From CAZWDL01 sp964632995 (GTDB lineage Bacteria > Bacteroidota > Bacteroidia > Chitinophagales > Saprospiraceae), in contig CAZWDL010000075.1 of assembly GCA_964632995.1 (NCBI GenBank), positions 1 through 36,588 of the forward strand: a DNA stretch of 36,588 nucleotides. Reading direction: 5' to 3'. The position numbers and the translations under genes were made by a program. Shown here one piece after another: positions 8,231-15,402 of the stretch; within the stretch, counting starts at the first letter, position 1; every line of letters starts with the position of its first letter. The notes beneath the pieces were generated by a model. It made no database searches. It was not told where the DNA came from and was given only the letters and a program-made list of their open reading frames with translations.

Positions 8231-8457
8231 ATCGGTGAGGATGGCAACGAAGCCAGGTAAAGAAAAGATAGATCCGGAGAAATAAAGAGCAGTTAGGAAT
8301 CAATTTATTTAGGAATCGGTTTGGCTGTAAACAGTCAGGTTTTAGACAACTTCGAGAACTGGAAAGCCATGTTCAAGATACAGCAGGAACTTAACCCTCT
8401 TTTAGCAATTGACTTTTTAGCCCTGACTTCGGGCTTTTGCATGGAAAAAATATTTTA
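8231..8457 (+). other. Intergenic stretch with a possible decayed reading frame
   Basis: Between eutBC and the pseudouridine synthase, a stop-free frame (about 8297-8457) reads VLDNFENWKAMFKIQQELN, which loosely resembles the start of ABM-type (dimeric alpha/beta barrel) proteins. It has no good start codon and ends directly before the ATG at 8458. It may be a remnant or chance. No terminator stands out. Confidence 0.25.
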
Positions 8458-9168
8458 ATGTCAGATAAATCAGTAAGCTTAAATAAATACATTAGCCAGA
8501 CCGGCATATGCTCCCGCCGGGAAGCCGACAAATGGATAGAGGCCGGCAGGGTGAAGATCAATGGGAAAGTAGCCCAAAAAGGTAACCGGGTAAGTGAGGA
8601 CGACACCGTGACCATTGACGGTAAACCGCTGAAAGAGCGGCCGGAACCGGTGTATATCGCCCTCCACAAGCCCCCCGGAATCACCTGCACTACCGACCGG
8701 AAAGACAAAGACAATATCATCGACTTCGTCAACCACCCAAAAAGATTATTCCCGATAGGCCGGCTGGACAAAGCCTCAACCGGCTTGATCTTTTTGACCA
8801 ACGACGGCGATATCGTCAATGAAATTCTGCGGGAGGAGAATGATCACGAGAAAGAATATATCGTAAAAGTTAATCGCCCTATAACGAAGACTTTTATCCA
8901 AAAAATGAGCAGTGGAATCCCCATTCTGGGCACCGTCACCAATAAATGCATCGTAGAGCAACAGTCGAAATTTGTTTTCCGGATCATCCTAACCCAGGGC
9001 CTGAACCGTCAGATCAGAAGAATGTGCGAATTCCTGAACTACAAAGTGGTCACCCTAAAGCGCATACGCATCATGAATGTGACCCTCGGCGGGCTAAAGC
9101 CCGGGCAGTGGCGAAACCTGACAAAAGAAGAACTACGGGGGTTGAGAAGACGCATTGAGCAATCCTGA
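8458..9168 (+). CDS. rluF: 23S rRNA pseudouridine synthase, RluF type
   Basis: The product is a 236-residue RsuA/RluB/E/F-family enzyme that turns a specific uridine of rRNA into pseudouridine. An N-terminal S4 RNA-binding domain (residues about 7-60: LNKYISQTGICSRREADKW, GRVKINGK) is followed by the catalytic domain with the motif GRLDKASTGLIFLTNDGD. Asp104 is the expected nucleophile. GLNRQIRRMCEFLNYKV near the end is the family's second signature, and its spacing and the lack of an extra C-terminal tail point to RluF (23S position 2604 in E. coli) over RsuA. An upstream in-frame TTG (8437) is less likely than the ATG at 8458. The broken monooxygenase gene starts 58 bp downstream on the same strand. 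Confidence 0.85.
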   Translation: MSDKSVSLNKYISQTGICSRREADKWIEAGRVKINGKVAQKGNRVSEDDTVTIDGKPLKERPEPVYIALHKPPGITCTTDRKDKDNIIDFVNHPKRLFPIGRLDKASTGLIFLTNDGDIVNEILREENDHEKEYIVKVNRPITKTFIQKMSSGIPILGTVTNKCIVEQQSKFVFRIILTQGLNRQIRRMCEFLNYKVVTLKRIRIMNVTLGGLKPGQWRNLTKEELRGLRRRIEQS

Positions 9169-9226
9169 ATCAACCGCAACCCTTTAAACAATCCCTTGAC
9201 GGAATGCTTTAAATGACAAAACCACC

Positions 9227-10681
9227 ATGGGGAATTCAGGTCAGCGCGTATGTGTACTAGGTGCAGGCATTGCCGGACTGGTGACGGCCAAGGTACTCCG
9301 GGACGATGGCTTTGAAGTAAGTGTCTTTGAAAAAAAGCCGAACATCGGCGGCGTATGGGCGCCCTCCCGCACCTACCCGGAGCTGCGGACAAATACGCCA
9401 CGTGAAATGTACGAGTTTTCCGACTTCCCCTAACCCAAGACCGCCGACGATTTTCCGAATGCAGCGCAAGTCAGGGATTATCTCGAATCCTATGTCGATC
9501 ACTTTGATTTCAGAAACCTGATTCACCTTTCCACGGAAGTGGTCTCTATCACTTATGATTCCGAAAGTAAAAAAAAGGCACATCCCGGCTTTTCGGTTGC
9601 GGTACGGCCGGTTGCACATCCGGAAGACCAGGAATCTCATCATTTCGATTATGTCGCCGTCTGCAATGGCGTATTTTCTCAACCTTTCGTGCCGGAAATT
9701 GAAGGGATGGATCGCTTCGACGGCGAGGTCCTGCACTCCAGCCAGTTCACAGATACAGAACTCATAGAAGGGAAAGAAGTGATCGTCGTTGGCGCCGGTA
9801 AGTCGGCGCTCGACTGCGCCACGGCGGCATCAAAACGGGCGGAGACCTGTACGCTGGTCTTCCGTTCTCCAAAGTGGATGGTCCCCCAGTATTTTTTTGG
9901 CATCCGCTACGACCAGCTGTTTTTCACCCGCTTCGCCGAGTTCTTCTTCGAATATCACCGGCAGAACCGTCTGGAAGCCTGGTTGCACGGGCCGGGAAAA
10001 CCGCTGGTGAATCTTTACTGGCGGCTGAACAGCTGGTTGGTTCGCCGGCTGATTCGCACCCCGGATATCATGGTACCTGAGCACCCTTTGACGAGCAACT
10101 TATTAAATATTGGTATCGGAGGAGAGTTTTACCAGGCTGTTCACGAAGAACGCACCATTCCGAAACACGCCGAGATCAGCGCCTTTACAGGTAGAAAAAG
10201 CCTTAGACTCAGTACAGGGGAAGAGTTGGAGGCGGATGTCGTGGTCTTCGCGACGGGCTGGCGACAACAACTGAGTTTCCTTGATTCGAGCCTGCTGGAG
10301 AAGGTAGAAAAGAATGGCTTCTACCATCTGTATCGCCACATCCTTCCTCCGGAGGAGCCCCGGCTGGGGTTCATCGGATATGCCCAGTCGTTTATGAGCA
10401 ATCTCACTTCCGAAATTCCCGCCCACTGGCTGTCGCACTGCTTCCGGGATGAGCTGTCCCTTCCCGCGAAGACGGAGATGGATAAGGAGATAGCGCGAGT
10501 CCGTGCCTGGGCGGAAGACAGGTTCGATCTTGGCGAAGCAGGGTTCTTCATAGGACCCCATATTTCACATTACACCGATGAGCTGATGGAGGATATGGGC
10601 TTGCCGGTTCAACGGACCGGTAATTTCTTTACAGAATATTTCGGCAGATTCCTGCCCAGGCGGTACCGGGAGCTTGGCTGA
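9227..10681 (+). pseudogene. FAD/NADPH-dependent monooxygenase (FMO type), interrupted by one TAA
   Basis: One frame of 485 codons runs from ATG 9227 to TGA 10679-10681 and is broken only by TAA 9431-9433. The first piece has the FAD Rossmann motif VLGAGIAGLVTAKVL and the family's GGVW and TNTPREMYEFSDFP. The second has FDGEVLHSSQF (the flavin-monooxygenase FxGxxxHxxxF signature), the NADPH Rossmann motif VIVVGAGKSALDC, and the ATGW motif. Homologues usually have an aromatic residue where the stop is (SDFP-x-P), so TAC or TAT to TAA is the simplest change. The enzyme would oxygenate a small nucleophilic or ketone substrate. Translation of the second piece alone would lack FAD binding and be inactive. 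It could be a real pseudogene or a base-call error. Confidence 0.8.
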
Positions 10682-10890
10682 CCCGGGTTTTTCCGGTGGT
10701 AAACGGCCGGTAATCCCGAACACTGGGAGCCTATTAATTTCCGACAAACCTGGGTTCAATTCGTATCTTGTACTGTACATGATGAAAGCGGCAATGACTT
10801 TGCCTTCCCAATTAAATAACTGCTGTCAGGTGCTTACTTATTTGTCCCCTGAATGATCCAGGGCAAGCGCCTGGCTTACCAAACCACCTT

Positions 10891-13077
10891 ATGAATTCCT
10901 TTGGAAAAACACCCAGCACCATCTCCCGGCGTAAATTCCTGGACCTCAGCATTCAGGGCGCTGCCGGCCTTACGCTCGCTGCTCCCTTGTTGGGCGCCCA
11001 GGCCTGCACTTCGGCAGAAGCCAGAACGGTACACGGCGCCTGCTATCACGACTGCCCCGACACCTGCAGCTGGACCGTGACGGCAGTTGACGGCAAAGTC
11101 ACCGGTTTTAACGCCAGCCGGAGTAATCCTTACACGGCCGGAAAGCTATGCGGCAAGATGAACGACTTTCCCAATGACGTCACCTTCCATCCCGACCGGA
11201 TACTGACGCCACTCAAAAGAGTGGGCCCTAAAGGGACTGGGGAATTCGAGGCCATCTCCTGGGAGCAAGCCATCGGCGAAATAGCCGCCAAACTGAAGAC
11301 CATCCTTGCGGAGAAAGGCGGCGAAGCGGTGCTCCCCTACAGCTACGCCGGCACCGAAGGCCTGGTACATAGAGATGCTATCAGTGACCGCTTTTTCGCC
11401 CATATCGGCGCCACCCGGCTGGAACGGACCATCTGCGGGGATGCGGCCGTAGCGGGTGTGATGGCCGCGAACGGAAGTACCACCGGCGTATTGCCGGAGG
11501 ATATCATCCACAGCCGTTATATACTCCTTTGGGGCACCAACCCGGTGATCACCAATCAGCACCTCTGGCCCTTGATTCAGCAGGCCCGGGAGGCAGGAGC
11601 TAAAGTGGTCGTGATCGATCCTTTTCAGTCGCAGTCAGCATTGCAAGCTGACCGGCACATCCAACCCCTGCCGGGGACGGACACGGTGCTGGCCCTGGCC
11701 ATGATGCAGGTTATCCTTTCGGAAAACCGGCAGAATCAGGAATACATCGATCAGTTTACTACGGGAATTGAGGAACTGAAAAGCCACGTTCAGCAGTATG
11801 ATCCGGACAAGGCGGCAGCCATCACCGGTCTCGAACCCTCAGTCATCATAAATCTGGCCCGCGAATATGCCCAGGCTTCACCATCACTGATCCGGGTGCT
11901 GATCGGTATGGAACATCAGGCCAACGGCGCCAGCGCCTTCCGGGCTGTCGCCATGTTGCCCGCCCTGACCGGCGCCTGGCGGAAACTGGGCGGCGGATTG
12001 ATGCACATGACCTACGAACCCTTCGGCGAGGCCCTCAACTGGGAAAGGATAGCGCTGGGCAGCAACATCGAAAATCCGGAAACCCGCTCGGTCAACATGG
12101 TACAGATCGGACGGGCACTTACCGATCCGGCAATGGATCCGGGTATCCACGCATTATTCATTTACAACTCCAATCCCGCCGTCATCGCTCCTGACCAAAA
12201 CCAGGTGATCCGGGGGCTGCAGCGCGAAGACCTGATGACCGTAGTGCTGGAACACTTCCTCACCGATACAGCCCGCTATGCCGACTACGTCTTTCCTGCT
12301 ACTTCACAGCTCGAACACTGGGACCTGATGACTTCCTGGGGGCAAACTTACCTCAACCTGAACGAGCCCGCCATCCCCCCGCTGGGCGAAGCCAAAAGCA
12401 ACACCGAATTCTTCAGAATACTGGCCCGGGAGATGGCTTTCGAAGAGGAACACTTCTATGAATCCGATCTGGATATCATCAAAAAAACGCTAAACAGCGA
12501 TCATCCTTACCTGGAGGGAATCACCTTTGACTACCTGAAAGAAAACGGCTGGGCAAAGTTGAAACTTCCCATCCCCTGGATGCCGCATGCAGAAGGCAAT
12601 TTTGCGACGCCATCCGGCAAATGTGAATTTTACAGCGCGTCCCTGCAGGAAGCAGGCGGCTCCCCGCTACCCGAATACAAGCCGGTGGAATATTACGTAG
12701 AAGAACTGGAAGCTTATCCGCTGCAATTGCTGAGCATCAAATCCACCAAGAATTTTCTGAATACCAGCCATGCCAACGTGGAGCACCTGCGGAAAAAGGA
12801 AGGCCGTCCCGTCCTGGATATCCATCCGCAGGATGCAGCAGCCCGAAGTATCACTGACGGCGATGAACTGCGGGTGTACAACCAAAACGGGGAGGTGCGA
12901 ATCACCGCGCGGGTCCGCGAAAAGGTCCGGCCCGGCGTAGTCTGTATGCCACAGGGCCACTGGCCTTCCCTCATGAAAGGCGGTTCCTCCGCTAACGCAT
13001 TGACTTCCGATCGCCTGACGGACATGGGAGCAGGGGCGGCCCTGCAGGAAGCAAGGGTGGAAGTGGAACGGGTTTAG
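10891..13077 (+). CDS. Tat-exported molybdopterin oxidoreductase of unknown substrate
   Basis: This 728-residue protein is of the DMSO-reductase superfamily (bis-MGD molybdenum enzymes). The N-terminus has a Tat signal (ISRRKFLDLS followed by a hydrophobic, Ala-rich stretch), so it is folded with its cofactor and then exported. A [4Fe-4S] site follows: Cys51, Cys55, Cys59 (CYHDCPDTC) and Cys87 (GKLCGK). The spacing is CxxxCxxxC. RTICGDAAVAG near 179-189 lies where related enzymes carry the metal-ligand region, with Cys182 as a candidate. WGTNPVITNQH and FIYNSNPAVIAPD are cofactor-binding segments, and residues about 610-728 form the C-terminal dinucleotide-binding barrel. No membrane anchor, iron-sulfur partner or chaperone gene is adjacent, so the electron partner is unknown. 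A hairpin at 13132-13161 likely ends the transcript. Confidence 0.85.
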   Translation: MNSFGKTPSTISRRKFLDLSIQGAAGLTLAAPLLGAQACTSAEARTVHGACYHDCPDTCSWTVTAVDGKVTGFNASRSNPYTAGKLCGKMNDFPNDVTFHPDRILTPLKRVGPKGTGEFEAISWEQAIGEIAAKLKTILAEKGGEAVLPYSYAGTEGLVHRDAISDRFFAHIGATRLERTICGDAAVAGVMAANGSTTGVLPEDIIHSRYILLWGTNPVITNQHLWPLIQQAREAGAKVVVIDPFQSQSALQADRHIQPLPGTDTVLALAMMQVILSENRQNQEYIDQFTTGIEELKSHVQQYDPDKAAAITGLEPSVIINLAREYAQASPSLIRVLIGMEHQANGASAFRAVAMLPALTGAWRKLGGGLMHMTYEPFGEALNWERIALGSNIENPETRSVNMVQIGRALTDPAMDPGIHALFIYNSNPAVIAPDQNQVIRGLQREDLMTVVLEHFLTDTARYADYVFPATSQLEHWDLMTSWGQTYLNLNEPAIPPLGEAKSNTEFFRILAREMAFEEEHFYESDLDIIKKTLNSDHPYLEGITFDYLKENGWAKLKLPIPWMPHAEGNFATPSGKCEFYSASLQEAGGSPLPEYKPVEYYVEELEAYPLQLLSIKSTKNFLNTSHANVEHLRKKEGRPVLDIHPQDAAARSITDGDELRVYNQNGEVRITARVREKVRPGVVCMPQGHWPSLMKGGSSANALTSDRLTDMGAGAALQEARVEVERV

Positions 13078-13131
13078 AGCATGTAGCTTTTGCGAAACCT
13101 TCAGGATTTGCCGGACCTTTATCCCCACAAC

Positions 13132-13161
13132 ACCAGGAGTCCTTTCCCGGAACCTCCTGGT
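13132..13161 (+). terminator. Hairpin after the molybdopterin oxidoreductase gene
   Basis: ACCAGGAG (13132-13139) pairs with CTCCTGGT (13154-13161) around a 14-nt loop, and TTAAATT follows. It sits 55 bp after the stop codon and just before the next gene, which fits a transcription terminator, although the T run is short. Confidence 0.45.
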
Positions 13162-13195
13162 TTAAATTCAATCAGCAACAATTCAAAGAATAATA

Positions 13196-13894
13196 ATGAA
13201 ACCCAACTTAATCGCAAAACTCCTCACCCTCTGGCTCTTTTTTTTTCGCTTGCGCTAAAACAGAAGATAAGCCTCCCGTCAATGGCAGCGTCGCCTCCGC
13301 GCACCCCCTGGCCACGGAAGCGGGGATGGACATTCTGGAAAAAGGCGGCAACGCCTTCGACGCCGCCATCGCCGTGGCCGCCACGCTTAACGTCGTGGAA
13401 CCTATGATGTCGGGCATCGGCGGCTACGGCACCATCCTGATCTACGACGCCGGCGCCGACCGGATCCGCTTTCTGAACCCTAGCGGCCGCTTTCCGGCCA
13501 ACACCAACACCGACCTTATGCGGCCGCCTGCGCCTGACTATATGCAAAACCGCGTGGGGCCTAAATCCATCTCTACGCCGGGCAACCTCAATGCCTGGGC
13601 GGATATGCATGAGCAGTACGGGGAACTGGCCTGGAGTGGATTGTTTGAAAGTGTTGTTACTCATGCCGAACAGGGTTTTGAAATTGATCCGTTTATCGCC
13701 CGCATGATCGGGATGGCCTTTGAGGATTTCTATCCCTATACCCGTTCGTTTTATGGGAAAGACGGATCCCCGCTTAAGGCAGGCGATACATTGGTGCAGC
13801 AGGATCTGGCCAATACTTTTCGCTTGATCGCCTCCGAGGGAGCGAAGCCTTTCTACGAAGGCGCAATTGCCGAAGCCATCGATGAAAAAATTAT
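13196..13894 (+). pseudogene. Gamma-glutamyltransferase remnant, frameshifted and 3'-truncated
   Basis: ATG 13196 starts a lipoprotein signal (MKPNLIAKLLTLWLFFF) that runs into a stop because a T run of nine (about 13240-13248) shifts the frame. With eight T the frame reads LFFFAC-AKTEDKPP, a good lipobox, and continues as the clear gamma-glutamyltransferase start: SVASAHPLATEAGMDILE, KGGNAFDAAIAVAATLNVVEP and SGIGGYG. Similarity runs to about 13885 (GAIAEAIDEK), then the frame enters unrelated sequence and stops at 13938. Only about the first 210 of some 560 residues remain. The autoprocessing site and catalytic Thr of the small subunit are absent, so the product cannot be active. Intact relatives cleave glutathione in the periplasm. 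Confidence 0.8.
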
Positions 13895-13938
13895 ACTTAT
13901 CGGCAGTATCAGGTGCGTTTTCACGGCAATCGTTGATT

Positions 13939-14105
13939 AAGAGCCTTTCCCAAGACCACCCTCATGGCCTGCGAGCGGGTCTTTTTTCCCTGTCCTGCGT
14001 TGCCGAAAAAATCATGTAGCTTCGGCTACACTCAACTTTCGGCGCCTTGACCAGGAAAAAAATCCCTCGCTCTCGGCTACATGCCGGGGTTTTCGGATAG
14101 GCTCT
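13939..14105. repeat. Nested inverted-repeat element after the truncated transferase
   Basis: AAGAGCCTTTCC (from 13939) is the near-inverse of GGATAGGCTCT (14095-14105). Inside, GGGTCTTTTTTCC (about 13977-13989) and the following GCCGAAA pair imperfectly with TTTCGGCG and GGAAAAAAATCCC (about 14036-14066), and GTAGC-TTCG-GCTAC forms a tight hairpin near 14014-14027. The element begins about 50 bp past the point where transferase similarity stops. No coding frame is present in 13940-14312. Confidence 0.5.
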
Positions 14106-14312
14106 CAGTTAAAAAAGCTTCTTTTTCCGAAAGACAGGAATATCGGTAGAGGAGTTATATGGAATCGGAATTGTCGTCAATATTACGTTCGCCACAACTT
14201 AATTCTCATAAATGCACTGTCAGGCAACTATTTTTTCGATTTACTGGTAAAGGTCAACAGAGCGGTTACCGGTAAGGCTTCTGTAAAAAAATTAACCCAA
14301 AAATAGTAGCTT

Positions 14313-15158
14313 ATGAAACAGTCATTACTCTTCATCCTTTTTGCCGCATTTTCTATCGCCTTCCTGTTCTTCGGAAACAGCTCCGGTCCCGGACAGGTAC
14401 AGGGCATCGACCGTACCGGCTCTCCCCTGAGCCCGGGCGCCTGCAATGCCTCCGGCTGCCATGACGACGGCGCTTTCAATCCCGCGGTAGAAGCTTCACT
14501 GCTGGACGGAACGGAAACCGTTACGAATTACGAGCCTGGAAAAACTTACACTTTCCGCTTCACGATTACAGCCGGCACAGGCGAGCCCGGCGCCTACGGC
14601 TTCCAGGCCGTCGCCCTCACCGGCGATGACGATCAGCAGGCAGGTTCCTGGGGTGACCTTCCGAGCGGCTTGCAGGTGACGACCCTCAGCAACCGTGATT
14701 ACGTGGAGCACAGCGAACCGAATTCGGAAAACACCTTTGAAATACCCTGGACCGCTCCCCAAACTGAGGCCGGTAATATTCGCTTTTACGCCGCCGGTAA
14801 TGCCGTCAACCGCAATGGCGCCAGTAGCGGCGACGGCGCCCTGCCGCTCAGCGAACCGCTAACGGTCACTCCGCTCACTTCCGGAATATTCGGCGTGGAG
14901 AAACTGGCCGTGCAACTGTCGGCCTTTCCCAACCCGGTACAGGACAAACTGCAACTGGATATCGAAGGCGCGGAAGCGGGCGCCTACCAACTCAGCCTCG
15001 TCGACCTGCACGGACGCGTGATCGCTCAACGCGCGCTGCAGCTACAATCCGCCGCCCAACGCGAATCATTTGACTTTGCTGCTCTGCCCGGCGGGCACTA
15101 TTTCGTTCGCCTCTCCGACGGGCGGCGCGTGGCGGGGCTGAAGGTGGTGAAGGAATAG
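14313..15158 (+). CDS. T9SS-exported protein with choice-of-anchor V (Reeler-like) domain
   Basis: The product has 281 residues. A signal peptide (MKQSLLFILFAAFSIAFLFF) is followed by GSPLSPGACNASGCHDDG, the start of a choice-of-anchor V/Reeler-like domain. Cys44 and Cys49-His50 give a CxxxxCH spacing that resembles, but is not identical to, the CxxCH haem c site. Residues about 60-190 are beta-rich (YEPGKTYTFRFTITAGT, GNIRFYAAGNAVN). Residues about 205-281 are a type A T9SS sorting domain: SAFPNPVQDKLQL, YQLSLVDLHGRVI, LPGGHYFVRLSDG and a basic end. The protein would cross the outer membrane through the type IX system and be released or attached at the surface. It is monocistronic and faces the efflux operon across a palindromic spacer. 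Confidence 0.85.
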   Translation: MKQSLLFILFAAFSIAFLFFGNSSGPGQVQGIDRTGSPLSPGACNASGCHDDGAFNPAVEASLLDGTETVTNYEPGKTYTFRFTITAGTGEPGAYGFQAVALTGDDDQQAGSWGDLPSGLQVTTLSNRDYVEHSEPNSENTFEIPWTAPQTEAGNIRFYAAGNAVNRNGASSGDGALPLSEPLTVTPLTSGIFGVEKLAVQLSAFPNPVQDKLQLDIEGAEAGAYQLSLVDLHGRVIAQRALQLQSAAQRESFDFAALPGGHYFVRLSDGRRVAGLKVVKE

Positions 15159-15166
15159 GAAAACAT

Positions 15167-15396
15167 ACGTTTACGAAATCTCGAAGGTGTATCGATTACC
15201 CACATCTTTGGTCGGGTCTGAACTTCTGCGGTTTTGCGGTTCTTCTGTTCATCTGTTCTGCGGTTCCGGCCTGTTTTTAGCAGTTTTTACCCTTTTATAG
15301 ACATTCCGAACCGAAAAACAGAGGAACAGAGGAACCGTAGAAGTCGCCAAAACTGACTTATGAATAATCAGTACACCTTCGAGATTTCGTGAACGT
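15167..15396. repeat. Long nested palindrome between convergent genes
   Basis: The outer arms, 15167-15191 (ACGTTTACGAAATCTCGAAG and on to GTGTA) and 15372-15396, match in 24 of 25 positions as inverses. A nested, imperfect pair lies inside (GCGGTTCTTCTGTTC around 15235-15250 against GAACAGAGGAACCG around 15320-15336). No open frame is present. It separates the T9SS-exported protein gene (+) from the RND pump gene (-), so an RNA hairpin from either side could stop transcription. Length and arm identity also fit a palindromic mobile element. Confidence 0.6.
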
Positions 15397-15402
15397 ACAA
15401 TC

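Noticed and set aside
14430..14470. Standard haem c (CxxCH) motif
   Set aside because: The spacing is CxxxxCH, so it is listed only as a weak possibility.
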